Source: Lobosporangium transversale (lineage: Eukaryota > Mortierellomycota > Mortierellomycetes > Mortierellales > Mortierellaceae). Taken from it: a DNA stretch of 64,000 bases. Positions 35,801 through 48,380 of this stretch are shown here, piece by piece. The stretch covers positions 372,001 to 436,000 of the forward strand of contig NW_019028985.1 of assembly GCF_002105155.1 (NCBI RefSeq), written 5' to 3'. Both the position numbers and the translations under genes were made by a program. Every line of letters begins with the position of its first letter. Position 1 is the stretch's first letter. Below the pieces are notes generated by a model. It was not told where the DNA came from. It saw nothing but the letters and a program-made list of their open reading frames with translations, and did no database searches.

Positions 35801-36115
35801 GGATATCCTTTACCGCCCGCGCCATTGAGCCCAGAAAATAACAATGAACCCTTTAATGGTCTTCCTTCGGACTAGACATTCCGTCTGCCTTTTATTTTTA
35901 TTTCCAAGGGCACTTTGGTACAATAATATTTGGGTCGTAAACATGCCGCCAACAATCCGGATACTGCTCATCATATCAGACCAAGTTAAATCAATTTCCA
36001 TTTCTCTTTCTTCCATTCTTTCTTCCTTTCATTCTTTTTCTTGTAATCATCATTATTTTTATCATTATCATGATTCCAGGTCTTGACAAGAATTCTAATC
36101 TATCTTCGGAGTCCA

Positions 36116-38117
36116 CTACCGCTCACTCAACCCTTTACTTATCGAGCTTGACAACGATAGAAACCCTACTGGGCTAGCCCCGTCTTCTTCACCGTCTTCT
36201 TGCCATGGTGACTCAATATGGCCATCATGATGTGCTGAAAAATCAAGCGCCGGCTCCTCATGGTCCCCCTCAATATCCTCACTAATATTAGAATAGCCAT
36301 AGCCTCTTTCCGCATCATACAGGTCCTGATCCTCATCTGAATCATCTGAATCGTCCAAAAAGTCAAAACGATCATCGTCCTCCGAATCCGTAGAAGAATT
36401 TTCATTCGTACTGTTTCGCCAATCCTCTCTTGGTGTATGAGCCGGCCTTATTCCTAGTCCGAGACCCCTTCCTCCGCTACCGCCAAACAAAAACTGATCC
36501 TCATGTCCATCTTCATCTTCGTCAGCATACCTAGAACTGCCGTGAAGGCCTCCAACGAAATCAGAAGTGTTGGTCGGTGCGTTTCCGTTCGTCAAATCAA
36601 TATTAGGAAGCCGATTATGCTCACTCAGTTCAATTCCACCGCGATTGTTATTATCATCGTTAACGTTTATGCGCCTCTGACCCTGTTGTCGTTGTTGCCG
36701 TCTCCTTCGTCGTCGTCTCTCTGCCCTAGTGGCCTCCGACATCGCAATCTCGCGCTTTGCAACCAGCCAAACATATGCACCTACACCAATACCTAGGATG
36801 ATGCCAAATATCATGATAATAACCTTGAGCTTCTTCCCATGTCCACTACTAGGGTCCTTGGGAGTACCATCCGGATTCTTTTCATCATCATCTCCTTCGG
36901 TAAGGGACGAAAGCGTTGATCCAATATAAACATGTAATGTCAATTTTACAAGTGAGATTGCGGTTGCTAAAGTGTATGTGTGTAACGGGATATGTGTGGC
37001 GGACAATAGGGCATTCATGACATTAAAAGGGTATGGCGCTAATCGGATCAGGACCAATAACTACCTCAAGTAGAAAAGAGAAATCAGCTTTTTTATAATT
37101 GCTATTATTATCATTATTATTACTTTTTAAGAAGAAACTTTTCGCATTCCTTACCCGAAATCCTTTATTTTCAACAGTCCTAACAACGCTCTTAAGACTC
37201 TTGTTCTTGGCCATGAGCTTCCTTACTTGCGGTTTGAACCACCTTCGACAAAAGTAGAAGCAAACGATCCCACCAGCCAATGCTCCCGAGAATGCAATCA
37301 CGAAGCCAAACACAAATCCGTACACATAACCTGATTGATGAAAACACGCAACAAAAAAAAAAAAAAAAAAAAAAAAAAACGACAACAATATTAATTCAGT
37401 GGTAAGTGAAATATATGGTTGGTATTTTTTTTTTTTTTTTTTTTTTCCCGTTTATAGTTATTACCAGACATAGTGATAATGGATGAGTATCCGATCACGG
37501 GTGGAAAGGACGTTGCAAACATGCACAACATGATTATGGGTGGCCCACTATTCACAATGCAAAAGAAGCAAAAAAAAAAAAAAAGATCTTAGCGGATAAT
37601 ATTTCATCCCTTCCCCCAATCTTTTCGAGACATAAAAAAAAAAAAAAAAAAAAATTAGATGTGTCCCACATTACAATGGTCCAAGATTTCGAATGAAATT
37701 TGCCAGGGCTTCCAAGAATCCAAAGATCTTTGAACGATATACCGTAAAGAGTACAAGGATCAAGACTACAAATCCAAACCAGAGCCCTAACCAAAACCAT
37801 GGCTGGACATTGGCAGGTAATTTTTCTTTTATTTTGTTTAAAGTTGACAGACCATCACTTGTGAACTGTTCAGCCGCTGATCCAATACTGCTTGAGTTAC
37901 TGATATAATTATCATTATTATTATTATTACTGTTGTTATTATTATTAGTGGTATTGATCATCCGCGATGATGATTGTGAGGATGAAGGTTGGTGTGTTGT
38001 TTCACGGATACTACGGGTATTAAAATAGGTGTTAGTGGCGTCTGTAGTCGCCGCGGTTGTGAGGGGCTCTGACAGCTCAGATAGAACAGTATTTCTGTGA
38101 GTGTCGAATATACTCAT
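36116..38117 (-). CDS. TVP38: Tvp38/TMEM64-family membrane protein (VTT domain)
   Basis: Golgi/endosomal multi-pass protein of the DedA/VTT superfamily, whose members include lipid scramblases. Exons 37675..38117, 37465..37547, 37155..37330 and 36116..37060 sum to 1647 nt (548 aa). The N-terminus is Asn/Ser-rich; a membrane segment follows (WFWLGLWFGFVVLILVLFTVY). The VTT core shows the family landmarks FPPVIGYSSIITMSGYVYGF, GALAGGIVCFYFCRRW, LLVLIRLAPYPFNVMN and HTYTLATAISLVKLTLHVYIGS. A last membrane helix (VIIMIFGIILGIGVGAYVWLV) precedes an Arg-rich patch and a long acidic C-terminal tail, longer than in yeast Tvp38. Two introns contain homopolymer runs. A start further upstream would translate a homopolymer, so MSIFDTHRN was preferred. 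Confidence 0.9.
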
Positions 38118-38493
38118 CACAGTAATACTGAAGAAAGAAAGAAAGAAAAAAAAAAAAAAAAAAAAGACAAAGATAGGGAAAGGGTAGAAAAAGAAAATGG
38201 GCGAAAAAGAGGGTCTCACTTCGCCATCAATGCGTATAAGAATGGAAAGGTTGAGTAGATGAATGAAAATACATGCTCTCTGGGCGAAAGACACGATGCA
38301 ACTTTAACGACTTCAAAGTGGCTTGTCAGATTTTTTGTTCATTTCAGACAGACGCACTCTGAACGCTTCTTTAACTTTGACTTCATTACCGCTTTATTGA
38401 TAATGAGGGTGTGATGACAAGTAAGTAATACACAGCACCTCTTTATGAATGAATACATTTTAAGATAGTGTACAAATTGACTGATACTAGCTA
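38118..38493. other. Intergenic, TVP38 upstream / arrestin downstream
   Basis: 376 bases with an A-run at about 38147-38165. It should contain the TVP38 promoter and arrestin 3' UTR. Nothing else was recognised. Confidence 0.45.
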
Positions 38494-41091
38494 TTATACA
38501 TCTGCATAGGCAGGTGGAGAAATATTCCTCTCCCCCAAACCAGGCACAGGAGCGGCGACCGGTATGTCAGTCATCGACAATGGTATAGGCTGTTGCGACA
38601 GATATCCGCCATTACGTCCGAGGGATCCGATGATCGTGGCTGTGCCAACGCTGCGCTGGCGCCGGTGGCCTAAGCTGGCTTGCCGGTGTATTGAGGTTGG
38701 TCCACAGGCCTGGGATTGCATAGCTGTAGGCTGAACAGGAGTCATCGGCATGAACGTTGTTGCGGGCATCGTATAAGAGTGTTCCGGACTTCTGCTCAGC
38801 GATGTCGATAGTATCGTAGATCCTGTCTGATTACGGAAACTTCTGCCAAACATGGCCTGAGGACTCGATCCCTGGCTGTCTCGCCTTGCCATGAATCCAC
38901 CGTTTTCATTAGGAGAAGATATGGGACTTGAGGAAAACGAAGAGGAAAGTACGTGATTCCTTGGATATGATGAGTTCACAGTCTGGCTCAGTAATGGGGA
39001 TTGCGCTAGTCCAAATGAATAAGGATTCATAGATTGTAGGTCGTTAGGCACTTGGTATCCACGGCGTGGGACTTGCATTGGCATGGAGACTGGCATAGTA
39101 TGTGATAGCGTAATCCCAAGTCCTGTCTCGGGCGTCTCTGAAATATCGATGAGATCCTCATATTTTGGAGGTTCTTCTTGTGAGGTTTGTCCAGATTGTG
39201 AAGATTGAGGGACTTGTCGCCCATATGAGGGAGGTCGAGATGATGGCTCTGGCTGATGACCAGTCTGAGGATCAAAGGGTGTATTAGCAGCGGCTCGAAG
39301 ACCAGCACTGATACCACTTTGGGTAGGGGCTCTAGCGGAGAAACGCATGTCATTCAAAGATCTGGTGACTGTATCCATAGATGACGTGTGGTCGGAAAAT
39401 CTTTGCCCACTGGTGAATGTATCCTGGCTGGTGTTTCCCAAAAATGGAGATGCCTGGGATGAAGAAGAGGAGTTGTTTTGAGTTTCATCCGCCAAATTAG
39501 ATGAGGACATGGACGAGAGTGAGGAAGAAGGCGATTCTGACATTGTTAGAGCCAATGTCGGCCCTACGCCGGTTTGGACGGTCGTCCCAGTTGTAGGGAT
39601 AATCGTTGGTGGGATTTCCTGGTTGTGGACAAATTGCTGGGGTGCCAATGTGACCGGTTGCTGTTCATCGTGTGGTGCAGATATAGCTATGGAACGTGAA
39701 TTGAGTGATTCGGAAAAACTACTATTGGGTAATGGCTGATATGGGTTCCCATCAACAATTCTTTGACTCTGTGCACTATCTGAACACACGATGGGTTGAG
39801 CCAACATTTGATGCTGAACACGTGAGGATGAGGGGTAACGAGATGTGAGGATGATGGGGAATTCTAGAAGCGTACTCTCCAATTGGGAGGAAGGTGGAGG
39901 TGGAGGACTATCGTTAAGCTCAATGGTTGCGGGCGCACGTGCCGGTTCAATAATTGAGTGAGTAGGCTCACCCAAGAAGACAGCATTATTGAGAACATCA
40001 GTTCCATTGGAATCAACCAAGTTTAAACTAGGCGACGAGGGCTGTGGTGCAAGATTGAGCCTTCGAAGGATGCTGCCTGCGCCACTAGTTGATGCACCGT
40101 TTTGCTCGTTTTGGCTGCCAGACAGTGTGTTGCGACGACGAATTGTTTCTGGCAACACAATGACTACATTGCAAACAATACGATGTTGAACCTCGATGAG
40201 CGGCGTTATAATATCGACATTTGTCAAAAGTGGGCATGGTCGAAGCTCCAGTAGCTGTCGCGTTGATGCACCAGCACCAGCACTGGACATGGCCCGTTCC
40301 CGCTCCAAGTCCCGTGGAATAATGACTGTCTGCTGTCCGATGGGGTATACGATTTCTGATTTGTTATCAGCTTGGTTGCCTGTGGCTGAAGAGCGGTAAT
40401 AAATTACTTCTTTAAGTCCATAAGCGATTGAATAGATGTAGGATCCTGGAGGCAGTGGTTCTAAGGTCAAGTCAACCTGGATGAGTCCTCCTTCCAAATG
40501 AGCAATTGGAGGTGATGATGCAGTGTAACGGAGTAGCTCTTTGTGTGTTTTGTGATGTGTAATAGTTGTTGGACCAAGGGGAAGATTAGAGGCTTGAGCG
40601 GCGAGCCCTTGCCCGTGCTCGTTCAATGCGCCAGAGATTCCCGCCCGAGAGAGTTGATTGACGAGCAATGATCCAAGATCCAAATGACCTGTATGCTGAG
40701 CCAAGTGCCCCTCGTTTCTTGGGGCTTCTCCAACAAGACAGCGCTTGATCTCAATTTCTTGGACTGAATTAATATCGCTGTAGAACAACGGGCGAAGAAG
40801 TGATGAGGATAGAATGTATCGAATAGAACCATGTTTGCCACTAAAAGTTGGAGGCAATGCTCCATCCAGTTGAATTGAAATTGGATAGTAATGGGTACCG
40901 ATGGGGATGTGATTCTTTGATCCTGACTCTGTATGAGTGTTGCTGCCGCCTGCTTCCCAGAGGATCCAGTCTTTATGAGCTAAAACTCGCTCACGATACT
41001 CTGTTTTATAATAGACATTGATCAGGAGCAATGGAAATAAACAGAAAGAAAAAGATAGTTTAGTGATAATGAATTGCGTTTGTGTCTTTAA

Positions 41092-41126
<35 letters not shown>

Positions 41127-41520
41127 CAAGCTTGTTATACACATGAAAAAGCAACAACAACGTGATAAGGATCGGACGTCAGTTCAAGACAACCGACTGG
41201 AACCTACGTTCTGGGCCAAAAGTGGCACCATCACTGCATTGCACTTTGATTCTGCCATCAAAGGTGGCCATGAGTTTTGTAGCACGAATAGGTTTTTTTC
41301 GGACATGGAGAATGGCTGTTGCATTCAAAACTGCTCCAGTGGATTCCTCGGGTAAACCGACAAGGACTCCATGGAATGAGGATTCAATGTCGATGACGAG
41401 CTCAATGTCCTGGTTCGAGGCTGGAGTTTGAGTTGCTGCTGCAGGAGCAGACATGGAATTATTGTGATTGACGCCAACAGTTGACTGTGCAGGAGTATCA
41501 GTGGCAAACAAAAAATTCAT
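38494..41520 (-). CDS. Alpha-arrestin (ART/ARRDC family) with three PPxY motifs
   Basis: Adaptor that recruits Nedd4/Rsp5-type ubiquitin ligases to membrane transporters for endocytosis. Exons 41208..41520 and 38494..41000 sum to 2820 nt (939 aa). The arrestin N-domain begins near residue 35 (IELVIDIESSFHGVLVGLPE) and includes KLMATFDGRIKVQCSDG and ISIQLDGALPPTFSGKHGSIRYIL. The C-domain includes VDLTLEPLPPGSYIYSIAYGLKE and LLELRPCPLL. The C-terminal half is disordered and Ser/Pro-rich, with PPSY at about 694-697, PPKY at about 715-718 and PPAY at about 933-936, three residues from the stop. The intron splits the N-domain and contains a T-run. The specific ART subtype is not resolved. Confidence 0.9.
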
Positions 41521-42951
41521 TGCTTGGCTTTTGAGAAAATCGAAGAAAGGACACTTAGGGGACTAAAGATGATATGAAGACTAGCAACATTGGATGGGTG
41601 GGGGGGACAAGGGCAAGATGTGATATAATGACAGAAAGGACAGGCAAGACGGAATGGATTCGTAATAATGAAATTTTGGAGAAAACTGTGGAGAGAAGGT
41701 GGAGGGAGAGGGGAAGGAAAAAGAGAAGAGTAACACAGTTGATCTGGAGGCCAAGGGAGAAAAGAAAGAGCGGAGAGAAAGAGAGAGAGAGAGAGATGGA
41801 GAGGGTATCCAGCCGTCTCTTAGATAGGGAGTATAATATGTAGATAGGTGGGATCTTATCAGCTATACTTGGATAGATTTTTAGTGCCCCGGTCTATTGC
41901 CAAAAATATAGGAATGAGCCTGCCTGAGTTGCCTGTATCCACGTCGTCATCTGCATCATCAAAATGTATCTCTGTCTAAATATCAATAAGGTTGGGTCCT
42001 ATCTTCACGGGAAACACAAACACAAAAAAACTGAAAACGATCAAACAGCATCATGCTCCATCTTGTGGTCTTGGTGGAACACAAAAAAGTCTTTGTCTTT
42101 TTGGTCTTGGTCACGATTCTCCGTTCGGAACTACTGAATTAAGATCTGCAAAAAAAGAAAGATTTTGAAACAACTTGATCTGCTGACTGACATGTCCTGA
42201 AATGTCAATAACGTCTGGCTATTCGTTAAGCTCATTGATCAAATCATAGAGACATGGCTTCAAAATATGCTTCCAACGAGCATTGTAATCACTTTAGGCT
42301 CTGTCTCTGAAACCTTTTAAAGAGCTTGGAGGGGGGAAAGATATAAAATCTTTTTAAATAAAAGCACGCGTCCATCACCTCTCTTAGCCAGGAACACCAA
42401 TCTATAACCGCAAGGGTGTTCTCTGCCAGAAACAAATATTTTTGAGGTAGATAGATATTTTATTCACAATATTCATCCATATCTCCATAGGAGCAAAAGA
42501 AGCATAGCATTAAAGCAAGTACACATGTTAGTTAGATTTATTCATTTATATATATATGAGCCAATTGCTAAACTGCGCTATCCTGCAACACCGCTTTACT
42601 AAGGCTAGGAATAGTCACTAAGCCATCGTAAATGCAATAAAAAAAAAAAAAAAAAAATTCGCCAAGACACTGTCGCAATATCCACAACAGTTGAACAAAA
42701 TGCATAATTTTTAACAAGGATGTGGATGTGGCTGAATTTTCAATTCCACAGGTGCAAGACCAACCACATAGAAATTGAAAACGCTTGTTAACTTTAGGAT
42801 CCTTGGCTCGAGAACTCGCCAGAACAATGAAGATCAGTTTTTAGTGAATAAGCTTTTTTTTTTTTTTTCTTGATATTGTCTCGAATTTCCTCTACTACAT
42901 TTACATGATCTTGATCTGCCACCGATTCAAAACACAGAAACGGTAAATTAT

Positions 42952-42984
<33 letters not shown>

Positions 42985-43199
42985 AAATGATTGCTTTGAC
43001 CGCGGGAATATTCATAACCTGGACAAACACAAAGAAAAAAAAAAAAAAAAAAAGAGTATTGTCTCCAATTTTAATTTATTTATTTATTGAAGTTTTTTTT
43101 TTTTTTTTTTTTTTCTGCCCGCCACTCTCTCCTGTATGTACAAAGTCAAGTCAGAGAAAAAAGTATCCTTCAATCCTGAGAAGAAGAAAAAAACTTTCT
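41521..43199. other. Intergenic, arrestin upstream / TM2 gene downstream
   Basis: About 1.7 kb. The part next to the arrestin start is purine-rich on the plus strand (AGAGAG-type, about 41690-41800), so pyrimidine-rich on its coding strand. A-runs are at 42638-42657, 42955-42982 and 43036-43053, and a T-run is at 43092-43113. No coding exon was recognised. Confidence 0.5.
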
Positions 43200-43429
43200 T
43201 TAAGGGATAAGGGTGCAGCCGTTGTGGTCGGGAAGACCTCCGACGATGATGAGCACAATATCGATAATGTACCAGATACCAAGTCCACCAGCAGTGATGA
43301 GCTTCAACAAAGCAGTAATGATGTATCCAAGGTAGAAACGATCAACTCTATTAGTCAATGAAGAAAAAAAAAAAAAAAAAAAAAAAAAAGAAGTTTAGCT
43401 TTATTATTATTGCATGTTTTAGCGTCATC

Positions 43430-43461
<32 letters not shown>

Positions 43462-43837
43462 CTTTATCAACTTACCCAATATAACCAAAGAAAATAGACA
43501 AGAGGATGGCAATAGGATAAGAGCGGTCAGACTGGCAAACATCATCGCCCTTCTTGCCGAGGAAGTTACCATCGCCAGGGGCAGGGCTTTTGTCGCCCTC
43601 ATGTCTGTTCTTCTGGAAGTAGTACAGACCCAGGACAATGGAGATGGCTGAGATAGCAGCAAGGAGCCACAAGAAGAAGTATCTCTTACGGTGATGGTGA
43701 ACATGGCGGAAGGTACGGCCGTAGAAAGTATCGTTGGTCTCTGTGACCGAGACAGGAACACCGTTCAAGAGGACCTGGCTCTCTTCATCACGACGAATCT
43801 GTTGGTGGTTGGTGGCGCCGTAGGTGGGGTTGGACAT
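43200..43837 (-). CDS. TM2-domain membrane protein
   Basis: Small membrane protein of the TM2 domain family. Exons 43476..43837 and 43200..43347 give 169 aa. Residues about 52-72 form one membrane segment after an Arg/His-rich stretch (RHVHHHRKRYFFLWLLAAIS). The TM2 domain follows: a helix IAILLSIFFGYIG, then the diagnostic VDRFYLGY loop, then GLGIWYIVDIVLIIVGGLPD. The Asp-Arg-Phe motif, the most conserved part, is reconstructed exactly across the intron, which supports the exon model. Family members are proposed to act in membrane signalling or trafficking; the exact role here is unknown. The intron has two long runs of opposite polarity (A at about 43363-43389, T at about 43432-43460). Confidence 0.9.
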
Positions 43838-43933
43838 GTTTGGCTGCTTAGGAGAAGTTGAGGATGGATGAGGAAAGAGAGGGTGAGAAGAGAAGAAGTG
43901 AAAGAAAGAAAAAGACGGTAAATCAAAATGAAA

Positions 43934-43964
<31 letters not shown>

Positions 43965-44794
43965 ATTTTCTTCTCAGCCTCAATCCGTCGACGGGAATAG
44001 AGCCTTGGAACGAACACGAACTGGACGCGCCCTCATCATAAGGGCCATTTGGGCGGAAGACCAAAATTGTTTTTTCTTTTGGAACAGTTCCGAGGAGAAG
44101 GAACTGGAATGGTCGAATAGGTCAAGCGCTCAAAATGCTTGATGTCTATTTTGATCTTACGCGATGAAGGGAAGGAAAAAATCATGCCAGCACGTTCCAT
44201 GAATTCTTGTCCATCCAGCTGCATCATTGTACATCTGTATTGACCACACACAGACATGGCTTACTCAAGCCCAGAGTCAATACGGATAACTTCTTGAGAG
44301 CGCCAAAAAAAAAAAATAAAAACAAAAATAAAAAAAAATAAAAAGGTATTAATGTCAATGCCCACTATTCTCCATTACTACTCTATCAAGATCTTGATTG
44401 TCTCGAGGGGAGTGACAACTACTTTTTCTTCTTTTTTTTTGCGACGATTGCCGCCTTGTGTAATGATGGATCGTTTCTATGCTTTCATCGAGTTTTACGC
44501 CGTGGACAAGTGTTTGATGTTATGGTTGCACCAGTCAGTCAATAGAAGTCTTTGTGCAAAAAAAAACAAATAAAAAAAGATAGGCGAAACTGCATCCAAT
44601 GTAATACTAAAGACTAGCAGCGTTTTCCGAAGATTTATTCTTGTGTGAGAGGAAATAAAAAGGGGAAGAGATTCTCAATCGGATGCTGCTTAAACTTTAG
44701 CCATGTGTGCATGCATAATATATATTTATACAATGATCAACATGAGGGATTTTTTTTTTTTTTAAAAAAAAAAAAACGAGCACCGCCTCAGCTG
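43838..44794. other. Intergenic, TM2 gene upstream / orphan gene downstream
   Basis: About 960 bases. An open stretch at 44036..44257 on the minus strand has a good donor-like GTAAGATC and could be an upstream exon, but has no recognised homology. T- and A-runs are at 43938-43964 and 44750-44776. No RNA gene was seen. Confidence 0.45.
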
Positions 44795-47193
44795 TCACTG
44801 CATCAAGAATGAAAATGAAGTAGGGTTTAGAAAACACTTCTTTTTCTTTTTTATTATTTTTCCGCTTCCGAAAACAGCAGGCATGATCGTAAGATCATAG
44901 ACAACAGCCCCAAGAACCAACCACAGATAGCAGTCTAACAAAGTTGTAGTCCGAAATAACTGAACGTTAATAAACCAGAACATCCTTTCTTTATATAAAT
45001 ATATCACCATTAACCCAGCATTCCAAAAAAAAAAAAAAAAAAAAAAAAAAAAGACTTACGGGCCACAGAGCCAATGCTCCCTAATGTGTTCCCTGCTGAC
45101 TTGACAGCGTCGAAACCAATGTTTTCGCATCTCATTGTTATTACTACTACGATTGTTGTTGCTGTTGTTGTTGTTATTATCACTTGTAGTAGTGGAAGTC
45201 ATGTATGATTGATAACTCAAGCCTCGGGTGTGAAGTCTCCTCCATGGTGAATTGCCTGGCTGACAGGGAGCGACTGTGTTACTATTATTGCCATTTGTAG
45301 TCTCCACCCGAGATTCTGTCTCGATTCCATCTCCATTTCCATGCGAAGAATAGTGATAATTGGACACCGAATGATAATAAGTAGCATGACTTTGATTCAG
45401 GGGTGTGGAGCTATTGGGCTGTCCAATACGTCGCAAATGATCCATATTGTTATAATCTTGCCATACGCCGCCAGCAGCATACGACTGTTGTTCTAAAAAA
45501 AAAAAAAAAAAAAAAAAAAAGCATTAGGGATAAAAGTATTTACACTTTATGCCTGTGAAACAGTTACAGAATTTAATAAAGGTACAAACACGAGGGTATA
45601 TACTTTTTGCACATTTTTTTTTTTTTCTTTTACCTTCTAATGGATCATTTAACACCCCAAGGGTTGTGAGTGGAGACGGAAATAATGGACTTGAGGACGA
45701 CGGTTGATGTGGAGCAAGAAAATCGCTCCGAGACATGATAGTCGCGTACGGATGATAATCTCCATCTTCATAATCTTCATCACCAACCATTCCTGCTAAT
45801 ATCAGCGGAGTGGTCTGTCCCCCAACGACTTCGTATCCATATCCTTCGACGACATTGAGGTGATGGCCTTGGCTCTGACCCTGGTTTTGAGACTGGCTCT
45901 GATTAGAGTGAAATTCAGATTGTGATCTCCGTAAAAGGGGTCGTTGATCGCCATTGCCACCGTTATTGCCACCTTCTTCCTCCTCCTCCTCCTCTTCCAC
46001 ATCCTCTCCTGCAAAAGTCCGTCTCCGTCGACGTCCTGGAGGCCCAAATGGGTTTGATCCTATACCGGGATTTGCTCCTTCATTACCTGTGGCGACACCT
46101 GAGAAGGAAAACGATCGACGGGAATCCCTATAGCGCTGCCGTAATTGCTGTTCGTGTTGATGGAGCAGTGCGCGTTCTGTTACCTCACTTTGAGCCTGCA
46201 TAACCTCAGGATCTGAAAAGAGCATAGATAAAGAGGACGGGATATAGGCACTTTCACCACGAAGGGATGCTCGTCGACCAGCCCCTTCTGTGTTGTTAGT
46301 GCCAACGGTCGCGAAGCCATCAGCTCCAATCCCGATTTCATTCGTACTAATGTTTACGGAGCCTTGACGACTAAATGAGCTGACGAGCGCAGCCGCTGCA
46401 GCCAAACGCGTCGATTCTGTAGTAGTCGACGCAATTGGGGCAGCGCCAGTCCCGGTGCGAGAAAAGTCAGAGGTTTGGCTCAACCCGGGATATTGCATAA
46501 TTGAACGCGTATAGTTGTAATTACTGGCGTTATTAGAGTGAGCCCGGCTCGCTGCTGTTATTGCTCGTATACTTGCTTCATTACTAGAAGCCCGTCGCTG
46601 CAATGATGGCGTTATTGAGGATGTATTGTTACTAGTGTTATCAATGTTGCTTGTACTCGTAACATCGGTCGGGTTTTGTGTATTGGTCATGGTCGTAAAA
46701 GAATATAATCGATTCAGCAACTGTACTGGTAGAGTAGACGCCGGAGGGAGCATCCCAGGGCTAACAGCAGCAGCAACAGGGGCCCCCTCTGAATTGGCAT
46801 GGCCCCTCGAATCAGATCCTGGTTCAGATCCAGATTCAACCCCTGGCTCAAAAATATTACCATTGTTCTCGGCGCCACCATCAAGTGGACCAACTCCTCG
46901 TCGGTATTGATTATCTAGGAATGCCCAATGTGTGGACGCCTGAGAGGTAGACGAATTATTGGTTGAGGGTGCAGGCGTGGGCAGATGATGGACACTTTCA
47001 CTTCTGATATCATGGTTCGATGAGGCCAATTGCCGTACTAATGGCGGAACCAGTGAAGGTGGAATGGCCACATATACTCCATCTTGGTCCTGGTGGTAAC
47101 AATAACGATGGTAATAAAAAGTTGAATCAGCATTCCTGTTTTACACTCACATTCAGACATTCACATTCACATTACTTTATGCTTGAAGTTCAT
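44795..47193 (-). CDS. Orphan 698-aa low-complexity protein with C-terminal hydrophobic segment
   Basis: I do not recognise the family. A consistent four-exon model exists: 47176..47193 (18 nt, MNFKHK), 45634..47089, 45060..45492 and 44795..44984, summing to 2097 nt. Intron 1 has a GTAATG donor, a CTGAT branch-like motif and a pyrimidine-rich stretch before CCAG. Near the N-terminus there is an ordered-looking piece, DGVYVAIPPSLVPPLVRQL, and later THWAFLDNQYRRGVGP. The middle is Asn/Ser/Thr/Gly-rich with an acidic Glu run. The last exon encodes FWFINVQLF and LLDCYLWLVLGAVVYDLTIMPAVF, which look membrane-associated, then a short Lys-rich tail. An endomembrane protein is possible, but no function can be assigned. 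Confidence 0.6.
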
Positions 47194-47659
47194 GTGACTA
47201 TTTAGCTCCAAGCCAAAGTTAAGGTGAAACGCCCAATTTTTTTGACAAACCTCTGCATATTTCAATGATGTAGACATTTTTTTTATTTTTATTATTATTA
47301 TTGTAATTAGTTATGGTATTCTCTTTTCTTTTGTATTCGTTAGTTGAGCACAGCGGATTAAGTAACAAATACGTTTTCGAGCGAGAACAGGAACGATTGT
47401 AATGGAAGGTGAAGAATACAAAGGTCAAAGGAACAAAGAAAGAAACGAAAAAGAGGCAAGGAAGGAGGAAAAAAAAAAAAAAGAGATGCAGTTGTACAAT
47501 GGTACAAATGAGTTTACTGCACATGGCTAATAGGACACAGAACACAGATGCAGACATAGGGGTCAGGGAGAAAGTAGAAGAGCATCAAAACAAAAAAAAA
47601 AAAAAAAAAAAAGTCGTCAAAAGGAATCTAACATCCAATAGTTCAATCAGACCTCTTCA

Positions 47660-47693
<34 letters not shown>

Positions 47694-48380
47694 CCTTTAC
47701 AACTTTTGCTCCCCTTCTTTATTTTTTTTAAAGGTGAAAGAGGGGTGATCATTAATAATTTATAATTTATCAATGAAAACAGAAATACTATACTGTGTAT
47801 ACCATGCATGCCATGCGGAGAAGAGAGAAATTATTTCTTTATCTCTTTGCTTGACACAGCAATGAAAAGTCCTATGAACACAAACAACAGTAAAAAGAAT
47901 CAGCTGAACCATCAATTTCGGACATTGGAAGACTTCGCGTTTTTTTTTTTCTTTTTTCTTTTTTCTTTTTGTCTGCAAGCAAAATATAAATGACACTCAT
48001 CATCTTGTAATCTCCACAACGTGCCTGAAAAAATCAGTCTCCATTCAGTACAATACTAATAACAATTTATCAAAACAAAGTTTTTTTTTTTTGTTTTTTC
48101 ACATTTGCGACTACTAGGAGCTAGGTAGTTGTGCTTCAATGTTTGGCCTTCCGTGGTCAATCAAATGTAAGAATTTTATTTTATTTTATTTTTGTAGAGT
48201 TGTTCAATAAGAACAAGAACTTGTTCAACAGCATCAAACTGTCTTTAACAATGAATGATATCTTTTTCATCACGTGCGTCTCTCAAGGCGCAATAGAAGG
48301 CGCAGTAGATTATAAAGTTTTTTCTTTAATCGTAAAGTATGCATTCTTTCAGTCGTAATCATAAAAAAATATAAAAGACT
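47194..48380. other. Intergenic region upstream of the orphan gene
   Basis: About 1.2 kb, AT-rich, with runs at about 47591-47612, 47662-47693 and 47940-47950. Short frames encode homopolymers only. Nothing else was recognised. Confidence 0.5.

Larger units (their letters stand above)
29228..36115. other. 6.9-kb gene desert upstream of the zinc-finger gene
   Basis: No ORF here looks like a real protein; those present translate homopolymers or microsatellites. It is dense with A/T runs (for example 30179-30204, 30277-30299, 30435-30479, 31820-31847, 32530-32555, 33981-34014) and simple repeats. An AT-rich palindromic block sits at 31480-31545 and a GCTT-type repeat at 31570-31610. It may be promoter or 5' UTR of the zinc-finger factor, a non-coding RNA locus, or both. 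I recognise no tRNA or snRNA. Confidence 0.55.

Noticed and set aside
29228-36115. tRNA, CRISPR or transposon in the gene desert
   Set aside because: I looked for clover-leaf arms, spaced direct repeats and terminal inverted repeats by eye and found only simple-sequence repeats; a tool-based scan could still find a diverged element.
44036-44257. Minus-strand frame MSVCGQYRCTMMQL... with a donor-like GTAAG
   Set aside because: It could be an upstream exon, but no partner exon in phase with a start was found and no homology is evident.
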